From Neobacillus vireti (GTDB lineage Bacteria > Bacillota > Bacilli > Bacillales > Cytobacillaceae): a DNA stretch of 64,000 nt. The translations under genes and the position numbers were made by a program. Below are positions 24,372 to 32,040 of the stretch, piece by piece. The notes under the pieces were generated by a model, which did not search any database, had not been told where the DNA came from, and worked only from the letters and a program-made list of their open reading frames with translations. Each line of letters starts with the position of its first letter. Positions within the stretch are counted from its first letter, which is position 1. The stretch lies in NCBI RefSeq assembly GCF_001026695.1, contig NZ_LDNB01000021.1, forward strand, positions 149,611-213,610. Reading direction: 5' to 3'.

Positions 24372-24675
24372 AACTATTGCATCCTTTCACGACAGGATAG
24401 ATAAACATTTTGTAGCCTTGTAGATACTCCCAAAACTTCTCATCTGCATGGTCTTCAAGAAACTGAATTGTTTCTTCTTCAGAACTCCAATCGCTCATTC
24501 CCTTAACTTCTGCAACAACCATTTCAGCCCCATCAAGTGATTTCTCTTCAAGAAACCAGTTCAAGCTTTTTTTGGCAAAAGTGCTTTTTAACAATTCATC
24601 GATTTCCGCTGTGAAACCGCCTGATGCAGGACGGACAAAACATAAATCAATATAGGTCTCACTAGTCATGGACAT
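24358..24675 (-). CDS. Unknown protein of the reductase operon (105 aa) with C-terminal CxxC
   Basis: The 105 residues are acidic and probably helical, ending CNSCGTH, a CxxC next to a His that could bind a metal. No membrane segment is visible. It overlaps its neighbours on both sides by 14 bases. Many molybdoenzyme operons encode a dedicated maturation chaperone; this could be a small one, but it has no visible TorD/NarJ similarity and I leave the function open. Confidence 0.7.
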   Translation of the reverse strand: MSMTSETYIDLCFVRPASGGFTAEIDELLKSTFAKKSLNWFLEEKSLDGAEMVVAEVKGMSDWSSEEETIQFLEDHADEKFWEYLQGYKMFIYPVVKGCNSCGTH

Positions 24676-24853
24676 TCACGCCTTTTTTATAAATAAGGAG
24701 GGCGACTGGAAATAATATCACGTTGATGACCGCTGCAATGATGGTATTTGTATAGTTTTCATAAAAATATTGATGGACCATATATTGCGTGAAAATAATG
24801 TTTAACATTAACACAGCTAGAAGGAGGGCGACCGGCAGGTAACTACGCTTCAT
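24662..24853 (-). CDS. Small two-span membrane protein of the reductase operon
   Basis: The 63 residues hold two membrane segments (about residues 5-24 and 36-56) joined by a short loop with several Tyr and His residues. It overlaps the Rieske gene upstream by 11 bases and the 105-residue gene downstream by 14. It may be a small structural subunit that holds the membrane complex together. Family unknown. Confidence 0.7.
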   Translation of the reverse strand: MKRSYLPVALLLAVLMLNIIFTQYMVHQYFYENYTNTIIAAVINVILFPVALLIYKKGVNVHD

Positions 24854-25367
24854 AACGTTTCACCCCCACGGCATAAACCGCACCGTTTTCTACTTTTACA
24901 TGAATCTCCGGAAGCGGACGTCTTGGCGGCCCCGCAGTCGGTTCGCCGGAATTGACATCAAATTTCCCATGATGACAAGGGCAAATCATTTCCCCTTCAT
25001 CCTTTTTCCAAAAAACCGGGCAGCGCAGATGTGTACAGGCATTTTGATAGGCCACGTATTTATTTTCTGAAAGCCGGATTAATATTGCGCTATCGTGCTC
25101 GCCTGGAAAAGAAAAATCTACAGCATCACCGATTGGTAAAGCACTAACATCAGTGATTTTCTGTTTCGGATATTTCTTGTCTCCAAGTCCGGTTAATTCT
25201 TTTGCTGCAAGCACTCCCCATGGCAGGGAGGAAACAGCGAACACACCTGCTGCCCCCACTAATGTTTTCATAAACCCGCGGCGGTCCAGTTTTCGTTCAT
25301 TATTGCGGTTGATATTATGCGTATAGTTATCTTCATTGAACGGGATTTTATTATTTTTATCGCTCAT
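24843..25367 (-). CDS. Tat-exported Rieske [2Fe-2S] protein
   Basis: The 174 residues start with a polar region and a twin-arginine signal (DRRGFMKTLVGAAGVFAVSSL, Arg pair at 29-30), so the folded domain is moved outside and probably anchored by that segment. The cluster ligands are C111 and H113 (CTHLRC) and C129 and H132 (CPCHH); C116 and C131 can form the disulfide of high-potential Rieske proteins of the bc1/b6f type. A Gly-Pro-Pro loop (GPPRRPL) follows, as in QcrA. It would carry electrons on the outer membrane face next to the cytochrome b subunit encoded in the same operon. Confidence 0.88.
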   Translation of the reverse strand: MSDKNNKIPFNEDNYTHNINRNNERKLDRRGFMKTLVGAAGVFAVSSLPWGVLAAKELTGLGDKKYPKQKITDVSALPIGDAVDFSFPGEHDSAILIRLSENKYVAYQNACTHLRCPVFWKKDEGEMICPCHHGKFDVNSGEPTAGPPRRPLPEIHVKVENGAVYAVGVKRYEA

Positions 25368-25378
25368 GTTAATCCCCC

Positions 25379-25939
25379 CTAAAACAGTTTAGTGACACCC
25401 TGAAGGATCCCAGGGAGATTCACTTTTACATTCGTTTCGCCTTCTAAATAAGGCATGCTTGTGACCCATTTACCATTATCTAAATTAAATTGCTTTTGCT
25501 TCGCTTCAATTTCTTCATCTGTTAACCATTGTAACGTGTTTGTAGGACATACACTAGCACACATCGGCGGAATGCCATCCTTTGACCGGTCGATACATAA
25601 ATCACACTTATACATGAGATTTTGTTCTGTATCAAACTTTGGTATACCATACGGGCAGGCAATCGTACAGTTTTGGCAGCCAATACATTTTTCTACAAGA
25701 GCGGAAAGGACTGCTCCTGTTTCGTGAATTTGAATTGCCTGAGCCGGACAGCTTCTCGCACATGCCGGATTCACGCAGTGAAGGCACATAAGAGGCATCG
25801 TTTGACGATTAACAAGCGGGTTCACGTCGTACACATAGTTACGGTTACGCTCTTCATGCCCTCCGCACTGTGTACAAGCCGCTAAACAAGAGCGGCACCC
25901 TATACAGTTTTCAAGTTCTAAATATAGCCTCTTCTTCAT
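25379..25939 (-). CDS. Four-cluster ferredoxin subunit, DmsB/NrfC-like
   Basis: The 186 residues carry four Cys groups: CIGCRSCLAACTQC, CLHCVNPACARSCP, CIGCQNCTIACPYG and CDLCIDRSKDGIPPMCASVCP. This pattern binds up to four 4Fe-4S clusters and is that of the electron-transfer subunits of molybdopterin oxidoreductases. There is no signal peptide. Its start is adjacent to the stop of the catalytic gene, so it is the obvious electron donor to that subunit. Confidence 0.92.
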   Translation of the reverse strand: MKKRLYLELENCIGCRSCLAACTQCGGHEERNRNYVYDVNPLVNRQTMPLMCLHCVNPACARSCPAQAIQIHETGAVLSALVEKCIGCQNCTIACPYGIPKFDTEQNLMYKCDLCIDRSKDGIPPMCASVCPTNTLQWLTDEEIEAKQKQFNLDNGKWVTSMPYLEGETNVKVNLPGILQGVTKLF

Positions 25940-28129
25940 TTACTGCACCTTCTTTATTTTCAGTTTTTCAATCTGCGCGGCACATGCCTTGAATTCCGGC
26001 ATTCTTGAGATTGGATCAAGCTCACCTATTGTCAATAGATTAATAGATTTTTCATGGCCCCAGTGATACGGAACAAACAAGGTATCCTTCCGAATGGCCT
26101 CTGTGATTTTCACTTTATAGGTTGTTTCTCCTCTACGTGTATAGAGACGGACAAGTTCTTCGTGATCAATATTGTATTTTGCTGCTGTTTCTGGATGTAC
26201 TTCAACAAATGGATCCGGACACATATCACGAAGGAATTGAATTCTTCTCGTCTGATTCCCTGATAAATAATGGTAGACAACACGTCCTGTTGTTAATCGC
26301 AATGGGTATTCTTCATCCGGTTCTTCTGCGGAAGGTCTGTAAGGCAAGGCAAAAATTTTAGCTCTTCCATCTGGATGATTGAACTTTTTATCTAAAAATA
26401 AACGTGGTGTTCCAGGATCATCTTCATCTTTACATGGCCAGAACACGCCATCTTGCTTGTCGATTTTTTCCCATGTAACGCCATAGTAATCAGCTGTGCC
26501 GCCCTTAGAAGCAACCCGAAGTTCATTAAATATGTCTTCAGGGGTTTTTAAGTGAGAAAAATATTTACCACGGCCCATTAGCTCGGTAAGTTCTACTTGA
26601 ATCTTCCAGTCTGGCTTTGATTCGCCTACCGGCATTTGTGCCTGATTAATCTTAATGATCCGACCTTCAACATTTGTTGTTGTCCCTTCATCCTCTGCCC
26701 AAGTTGTTGTAGGTAACACGACATCAGCAAATTCAGCAGATTCTGATAGGTAAAAGTCAACGCATACCATGAAGTCCAAGTTTTTCATCTGTTCCCGAAC
26801 ATAATTTTGATCTGGTGCAGAAACGGCAGGATTTGAACATAATAGGTATAAAGCACGAATAGTTTTTTGTTTCATCAACCCAAACATTTCAAAAGCGGAA
26901 ACACCCTCTTTAGGCATTTCTTCCGGTTCAATGCCCCACACCTTTGAAACATATTTTACGTGATCAGGATTGGCAATTTTTCGATAGCCAGGCAATGCAT
27001 CTGCTTTTTGCCCATGTTCACGTCCACCTTGGCCATTTCCTTGTCCTGTAATGGTTGCAACACCTGATTTGGCACGACCAATTTTCCCGGTTACAAGTGC
27101 CATATTCGTATAGCCAGAAACATTATCTACCCCTTTAATTTGTTGCTCAATCCCTCTGGCAAACATGACAATTGCGTTTGGAGCTTTACCGTAAATTTCA
27201 GCCGCGCGAATAATTTTCTCAGGTGCCACACCTGTTATTGCGCTTGTATATTCCGGTGTGAATTGTTTAACAAGTTCTTTTGTGTCTTCAAAGCCATTTG
27301 TATGATTTTTGATAAACTCTGCGTCAATATGGCCATTTTCGATTAATAAATTGACGATTCCATTGGCTAGTGCAAGGTCTGTACCTGGTCTTAAATCAAG
27401 ATGAAGATCTGCTCTTCTAGCAACCGGTGTTTCCCGTGGATCTGCAACAATCACATAGCCGCCCCGTTCTTGAATTGCCCAAACCCGGAACATCATCGTC
27501 GGATGACATTCAGCGGTATTACTGCCGGCCAGAAATATACAATCGGTATCCTGCACATCCGTCCAAGGAATTGTTGAACCTCTATCAATACCCAATGAAC
27601 GATTTAAACCACCTGCAGCACTAGCCATACAGAAACGGCCATTATAATCAATATAGCGTGTTTGAAGTCCGACACGAGCAAATTTTCCGGTTAAATAACA
27701 CTTTTCATTTGTCATAGAAACACCGCTATACACCGAGAGTGAATCTTTTCCATAGTTCTCTTGCAGTTCGGTGAATTTTTTCACTATAAGATCGTATGCT
27801 TCATCCCAGCTTGCTTCACGGAAGCCATTTTTCGTTCCTTTTAATGATTGATCGTCCCGAATTAATGGTTTTAATAAACGATCTTTATTGTTTACTTGCT
27901 GGTAAGCCGTAACTCCTTTCGGGCACATCTTTCCTAAAGTTACTGGCCAATCATATCGAGGCTCAACCCCAACGATCTTGTTTGTTTTTGTATTTACCCT
28001 TAAGTTCATCCCACACTGCATCGCGCAATAGCTGCAATGCGTCTTGACTAATGTTTCATTTGGATGGTTTAAGTTGTCGACTTCTTTAAAATATTGATCT
28101 CGTTCATTTCTAAAATTATCCATTTGCAT
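25940..28129 (-). CDS. Molybdopterin oxidoreductase catalytic subunit, NasC nitrate-reductase type
   Basis: The 729 residues are collinear with B. subtilis NasC as I recall it: CX2CX3CX29C for the N-terminal 4Fe-4S cluster (C32, C35, C39, C69, followed by the electron-transfer Lys), KFARVGLQT, the Mo-ligand region NGRFCMASA, ARGIEQQ and ITGQGNGQGGREHGQKAD. The C-terminal dinucleotide domain has LTTGRVVYHYLSGNQTRR. There is no Tat signal, so the enzyme is cytosolic. Nitrate is the likely substrate, but related oxyanions cannot be excluded. Unlike nas operons there is no NasB flavoprotein; the partners are ferredoxin, Rieske and cytochrome b. It overlaps the cytochrome gene by 14 bases. Confidence 0.88.
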   Translation of the reverse strand: MQMDNFRNERDQYFKEVDNLNHPNETLVKTHCSYCAMQCGMNLRVNTKTNKIVGVEPRYDWPVTLGKMCPKGVTAYQQVNNKDRLLKPLIRDDQSLKGTKNGFREASWDEAYDLIVKKFTELQENYGKDSLSVYSGVSMTNEKCYLTGKFARVGLQTRYIDYNGRFCMASAAGGLNRSLGIDRGSTIPWTDVQDTDCIFLAGSNTAECHPTMMFRVWAIQERGGYVIVADPRETPVARRADLHLDLRPGTDLALANGIVNLLIENGHIDAEFIKNHTNGFEDTKELVKQFTPEYTSAITGVAPEKIIRAAEIYGKAPNAIVMFARGIEQQIKGVDNVSGYTNMALVTGKIGRAKSGVATITGQGNGQGGREHGQKADALPGYRKIANPDHVKYVSKVWGIEPEEMPKEGVSAFEMFGLMKQKTIRALYLLCSNPAVSAPDQNYVREQMKNLDFMVCVDFYLSESAEFADVVLPTTTWAEDEGTTTNVEGRIIKINQAQMPVGESKPDWKIQVELTELMGRGKYFSHLKTPEDIFNELRVASKGGTADYYGVTWEKIDKQDGVFWPCKDEDDPGTPRLFLDKKFNHPDGRAKIFALPYRPSAEEPDEEYPLRLTTGRVVYHYLSGNQTRRIQFLRDMCPDPFVEVHPETAAKYNIDHEELVRLYTRRGETTYKVKITEAIRKDTLFVPYHWGHEKSINLLTIGELDPISRMPEFKACAAQIEKLKIKKVQ

Positions 28130-29198
28130 TCTGGTTTGCCTCCTTGACCTTCACTTGATGCGTTGCGAAACCTGAGAATTTCGCAATTCGATATTTCCTG
28201 CGGCATGGCAGGCATAGTTCAGCAAGATTAAAACCGTCATTCATATTGAAATCAATTTCATTTACGCCTAACACTTGAATGACATCATTTGATTGTTCAA
28301 CCGATACAAACTGATCGCCACACACTTTACACTCTTTCATATGTTGTTCCCCATAATGTTCACGGTAGTTTCTTGCAAAAACGCTCACTGGACGGAAAGG
28401 AATGTGGGCCAGCTTTCCGAATGGCAGATAGATTAACGTTACAATAACGGAAAATTGGTGGATCAGCGACATTTGTGGCTGCATCCAGCCATGTAGAAAA
28501 ACGTTTTGGACAGTTAACAGTAGTCCAGTTATCGAAATAAATAATAATAGGTAAAGCGGCAAGAAATCATAGATAAACTTTTGCTCTGCTCTTGCCTGCA
28601 TATTTTTCAAGCGGCGGTATAACGCCATGCATACACCAGCGGTAACCATGATGGCTGCAATGTTTAGGGCATTGTAGGATAACCAAGCAATGATTCCATC
28701 AGCTTTTACGTTCATGATGTTCATTCCGAATAACACAATCGTATAATAGCCATTGTCTTCCATCGTAAAATACATCCAGCTAAACACGAGAGGAAAGGTA
28801 ACTAGGCAGGCAAGGACGCAGCCCCAGCCGATTAAGATATGCTGAACCCAGCGGTAAACGCCGCGATTGCGGATGAAATCGAAAATTGCTAAATGATTTA
28901 CTGCCGTTTTCGGTGTGCTTTTTCTAAACAGCAACTTTAAGCCTTTTTTTATAAAAAGTTTGGTCGGCGGCCTTTCACCCCAAGCAATAAAGCGGTAGAA
29001 GAATCCTCCGATAAATACGATGGTTCCGACCATATATCCGTATAAATTCAAGTCGACGTGGGTGAACATTCTTGTGCCGATAAAAGTTAAGATCAGTAGT
29101 CCGACGATCGATAGAAACATTGATTTCGCAAAATGTGAAGCAAAGGCATCATTGACTGAGCTTTCCGTTTTTTTAGTTGTTGAAGTATTCGCCTGCAT
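28116..29198 (-). CDS. NarI/DsrM-like membrane cytochrome b subunit with C-terminal CxxC pair
   Basis: The 360 residues have about six membrane segments. His residues placed as haem b ligands in NarI/DsrM proteins are visible: RWVQHILIGWG, LIHQFSVIVTLIYLPFGKLAHI. The cytosolic C terminus has two Cys pairs (CKVCGD and CLPCRR) that could bind zinc or an iron-sulfur centre. It is the first gene of the seven-gene operon and starts with ATG after AAGGGGGA. I infer a quinol-oxidising or quinone-reducing membrane subunit for the NasC-type reductase. Confidence 0.8.
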   Translation of the reverse strand: MQANTSTTKKTESSVNDAFASHFAKSMFLSIVGLLILTFIGTRMFTHVDLNLYGYMVGTIVFIGGFFYRFIAWGERPPTKLFIKKGLKLLFRKSTPKTAVNHLAIFDFIRNRGVYRWVQHILIGWGCVLACLVTFPLVFSWMYFTMEDNGYYTIVLFGMNIMNVKADGIIAWLSYNALNIAAIMVTAGVCMALYRRLKNMQARAEQKFIYDFLPLYLLLFISITGLLLTVQNVFLHGWMQPQMSLIHQFSVIVTLIYLPFGKLAHIPFRPVSVFARNYREHYGEQHMKECKVCGDQFVSVEQSNDVIQVLGVNEIDFNMNDGFNLAELCLPCRRKYRIAKFSGFATHQVKVKEANQNANG

Positions 29199-29222
29199 TT
29201 CATGCTCCCCCTTAGAAAAAAT

Positions 29223-29268
29223 AACACTTCCGTTTTCTTACCCTTATTGTAAGAAAAACAGAAGTGCT
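29223..29268 (-). terminator. Strong hairpin with T-run just before the reductase operon
   Basis: On the minus strand AGCACTTCTGTTTTTCTTAC pairs with GTAAGAAAACGGAAGTGTT, with one or two mismatches, followed by ATTTTTTCT. It lies 25 bases before the first ATG of the operon and 84 bases after the M50 gene. If the promoter is upstream of it, it acts as an attenuator; otherwise it ends the M50 transcript. Confidence 0.75.
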
Positions 29269-29275
29269 ATCTATA

Positions 29276-29310
29276 TCGGGGAACTCCCCTATCATCGGGG
29301 GAAAAAACCC
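29276..29310. promoter_or_regulatory. Two GC-flanked palindromes 21 bp apart (candidate NreC boxes)
   Basis: The first, 29276-29291, contains the perfect 12-bp palindrome GGGGAACTCCCC inside TC...TA; the second, 29297-29310, is GGGGG-AAAAAA-CCC. Their centres are 21 bp apart, two helical turns. The published Staphylococcus NreC box, as I recall it, is TAGGG-N4-CCCTA. An NreC-type regulator is encoded 6 kb downstream. Seen: palindromes and spacing; inferred: regulator. Confidence 0.55.
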
Positions 29311-29351
29311 TGAGATATTCATTTTTAGACAAAGTTCTGACACAAACCCAA

Positions 29352-30530
29352 TCAACGGGCATTTTTTTTCCGCAATGCGTAGAGAAGAAGCCCTATTCCA
29401 ATTAATATTTGCAAGGTGAAAAGCATAGCGTCCCAGAACGGAAGTGAAGCCGGACCGGCCGCAAAACCGGGCAAGACCTTTTTCCAGGCAAACAATAGTT
29501 GTGGGATATAATAAATCACAAATAAACCAAGGGTCACAAATACACCAATGAAATAGAAAATAGAATAGACTGTTACAACTCTTCTTTCTTCAGCAAAAAC
29601 AACTTCACCATTTGAAGCTGATTGTTGAAACGGGAGCCATTTCCTTAACTGTTGCTGTGCATTTTCCATCAAGTTATAACATCCGGACACATTTTCAAAA
29701 ACATAATATAAATCAGTCTTCATATAGACGCAGCATTGGTACACCATGCGAATAAATGTGTCTAAAACCACGACATGCATGATACTCAGGAAAATCGCTG
29801 GCCCGTTTGCGAAGATTAGCTGACTAATTAACGCAATCGTCAGGATTACTGTATCAAAACAAAGCCCGGCAAGAAATAAAACATTGCGATTTCCTGAAGG
29901 CAGTTTCCATACTGTGGACATATCAGTTTCAAGGACAACTAGGAATAAACGATGACTGACCTCTAACTTAGTCGGCAAATTTTGCGCCCTCATAGCTAAA
30001 ATATGGCCGAATTCATGGATTAAGACAAGAATAAAAGTCAAAAGCATCCATGCTGGGATATTGAGAACCATTAAATCAAAGATAAATAAATCCTGGTAAT
30101 GGGGAAATAAGACCGGTTGGGCGATGAAAAGACAAACATTAGTTATGAACAGGATCGCATAAAGAAAAAGTGAAATCTTATTAAAAAAGATTTTCCCTAT
30201 TTGTGGTGAAAGCCATAAAAAACCGAGTCTATCTATTTTTAGTATCTTTTTATCAATTATTACGCCATCTACTTCAGCAATGAGTTGCAGTTCAAGAAGC
30301 TGTCCGGCAAAATCAATCAGATTAACTTCTTCATTAGGATATTTCTCTTTAAGCAGTTGTTCAATATCCCCTAACGTTTTGCCATTGTTAATAAAATTGA
30401 TGGCATCGATACACACCTCGGGCATCTCGAAGAACTCTCCAGAAGTCTTGTCTTCAACGATGTAATGTTTTTTTTCCTTACGAATATCAACTGGTTTTAA
30501 AGAAAGACATGAATCGAAGGTAATGCTCAT
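29352..30530 (-). CDS. M50-type membrane metalloprotease with N-terminal PqqD-like (RRE) domain
   Basis: Of 392 residues, about 1-90 fold like PqqD, the leader-binding element of RiPP enzymes (YIVEDKTSGEFFEMPEVCID, then NNGKTLGDIEQLLKEKY and VNLIDFAGQLLELQLI). The rest is a polytopic protein with five or six segments. The zinc motif HEFGH is at 172-176 and the probable third ligand D226 in LAGLCFDTV, as in site-2 proteases and YydH. No radical SAM or lanthionine enzyme is adjacent. The gene follows a 24-codon peptide gene on the same transcript after a hairpin. I infer intramembrane cleavage, and perhaps export, of that peptide. Confidence 0.82.
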   Translation of the reverse strand: MSITFDSCLSLKPVDIRKEKKHYIVEDKTSGEFFEMPEVCIDAINFINNGKTLGDIEQLLKEKYPNEEVNLIDFAGQLLELQLIAEVDGVIIDKKILKIDRLGFLWLSPQIGKIFFNKISLFLYAILFITNVCLFIAQPVLFPHYQDLFIFDLMVLNIPAWMLLTFILVLIHEFGHILAMRAQNLPTKLEVSHRLFLVVLETDMSTVWKLPSGNRNVLFLAGLCFDTVILTIALISQLIFANGPAIFLSIMHVVVLDTFIRMVYQCCVYMKTDLYYVFENVSGCYNLMENAQQQLRKWLPFQQSASNGEVVFAEERRVVTVYSIFYFIGVFVTLGLFVIYYIPQLLFAWKKVLPGFAAGPASLPFWDAMLFTLQILIGIGLLLYALRKKNAR

Positions 30531-30564
30531 TATTTACACCCTACCTATCAATTGTATTAAAGAA

Positions 30565-30588
30565 GGATGCTAGCCTTTGCTAGCATCC
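30565..30588 (-). promoter_or_regulatory. Intercistronic hairpin between precursor peptide and protease genes
   Basis: GGATGCTAGC pairs perfectly with GCTAGCATCC around four bases, then TTCTTTAAT on the minus strand. It begins seven bases after the peptide stop codon. A leaky terminator or 3' stabiliser here would give much more precursor than protease, common in peptide operons. Confidence 0.8.
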
Positions 30589-30595
30589 CTTTTTC

Positions 30596-30670
30596 TCATG
30601 GTTTGTATCCAGGTATGAAAGGACACCACCAACACGTCGTTTTTATTTTCTTAAGTTTGCGGATTTTCAT
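30596..30670 (-). CDS. Candidate RiPP-like precursor peptide (24 aa) with Cys-Trp-Trp-Cys
   Basis: The peptide begins MKIRKLKKIK, a highly basic leader, and ends CWWCPFIPGYKP after two Thr. Two Cys separated by two Trp, followed by Pro, Gly and Tyr, suggest a disulfide- or otherwise crosslinked core. Evidence that it is translated: an extended AAAGGAGGTGG box at 30672-30682, an ATGA overlap with the stop codon of the HD-GYP gene (translational coupling), a hairpin right after the stop, and a PqqD-domain protease as the next gene. I do not recognise the peptide. It could be a toxin, a signal or a substrate for modification encoded elsewhere. Confidence 0.75.
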   Translation of the reverse strand: MKIRKLKKIKTTCWWCPFIPGYKP

Positions 30671-31827
30671 AACTCCACCTCCTTTGGTAATTCCCATTGC
30701 TTCGTCCACTGATATTTTTTATGAAATTCAATCCAAATAGGGAAAACCTTTTTGAATTCCTCCACTAACATTGGATCGAATTGGGAACCCTTACCTTCAA
30801 TAATTCGCTGATAAGCCTCTTCAACCGGCATTGCTGCACGGTAAGACCGTGAAGAAGTCATCGCATCAAAAGCATCTGCAATAGAGGTCACTCTTGCAAG
30901 TAAAGGAATTTCTTCCCCATTTAATTGATCAGGATACCCTTTACCATCCCACCGCTCATGATGAGAACGAATAACACAGATACAATCCTTTATCCCCTCA
31001 ACATTCTTAACGGCTTCAGCACCGACACCAGGATGCAATTTAATAATCTCAAATTCTTCCTTCGTTAGCTTCCCGGGTTTCATTAATATTGAATCAGGAA
31101 TATGAACTTTGCCTATATCATGTAGTAAGCAGGCATAATAAAAGGATTTTAGGTCCTCTTTCGAAAAACCACCAATTTTTTGAGCAAATAACAAAGCATA
31201 GCTGGCTACGCGTTCACTATGTCCTCTTGTATATGGATCTTTTAGTTCTAGTGTCGCAATTACCCCTTTTACAATACCCTGCAATTGATTATCATACGAA
31301 GTACTAATTGCATGAACATAACCTTGAAAACGAACTAATAAAAAGAATGACATAATAGATAGAACTGTAATTAAAATAATAGCAATTATCACATAGGAAG
31401 AATCTAAAATAATGCCTAATAATAGATATTTTGCAGTGATACCTACACTCACAATCCAAAAATATCTTTTATTAATGAAAAGAGGTAGGGATAAAATCAA
31501 AAATACTTCTACTATATTTCCACTATATGTGTAGTCATCTTTTCTAGAAAAAGTTAAGAGTTCAACAGCAAAAGTGGTTATTATGTAGGTAATAGAAAAT
31601 ACATATTTTATCCAAAATTGCTTTTTAACTTTATTTAAATAATAGACGATTGGAATTAATAACAATACAATAATATAGGTTAAATACAAAAACCTTGGCG
31701 GGACAATATCCTTATGTGCTATGAAATTCGGAAAAAGGTAATAACTAAAAAAATCATATCCAAACAAAATAATATATGAAAATAATAGAAACCATTTAAC
31801 CGTTCGCTTTTCTTCGTGTGGTATCAT
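30667..31827 (-). CDS. Membrane HD-GYP domain protein
   Basis: The product of 386 residues has a multi-span N-terminal region (about six segments, residues 10-170), then an HD-GYP domain: HDIGK, the flanking RSHHERWDGKGYPDQLNGEEIP (the GYP motif) and DAFDAMTSSRSYR. HD-GYP enzymes usually hydrolyse cyclic di-GMP. I place the start at ATG 31827 after TTGGAGG; an ATG seven codons earlier lacks a box. The membrane region resembles that of the histidine kinase encoded next upstream. Its stop codon overlaps the start of the precursor peptide gene by four bases. Confidence 0.88.
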   Translation of the reverse strand: MIPHEEKRTVKWFLLFSYIILFGYDFFSYYLFPNFIAHKDIVPPRFLYLTYIIVLLLIPIVYYLNKVKKQFWIKYVFSITYIITTFAVELLTFSRKDDYTYSGNIVEVFLILSLPLFINKRYFWIVSVGITAKYLLLGIILDSSYVIIAIILITVLSIMSFFLLVRFQGYVHAISTSYDNQLQGIVKGVIATLELKDPYTRGHSERVASYALLFAQKIGGFSKEDLKSFYYACLLHDIGKVHIPDSILMKPGKLTKEEFEIIKLHPGVGAEAVKNVEGIKDCICVIRSHHERWDGKGYPDQLNGEEIPLLARVTSIADAFDAMTSSRSYRAAMPVEEAYQRIIEGKGSQFDPMLVEEFKKVFPIWIEFHKKYQWTKQWELPKEVEL

Positions 31828-32040
31828 ATAATCCTCCAAGTCCTTCATTACAATTGCCTTATGTCTTGTTTGGTCGGAATATAAGGTTTAAGTAATTTTA
31901 TCACAATTTCGAATTTTTCGTAATAAGCATATCAATTATTGCTTACAAAATCTATTATAATTCCATATTCTTCTCCATTATATATCATTCGTTGTACCCA
32001 TGATAGATATTATCTTGAAGAATTTTGTATAAATATAGAA

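Noticed and set aside
25940..28129. Formate dehydrogenase alpha subunit
   Set aside because: The sequence matches the NasC pattern (GQGNGQGGREHGQKAD, NGRFCMASA) and the neighbours lack FdhD-type or formate-linked genes.
29352..30530. Sporulation protease SpoIVFB
   Set aside because: The protein has an N-terminal PqqD-like domain, lacks the usual SpoIVFA partner, and its zinc motif is HEFGH in a YydH-like setting.
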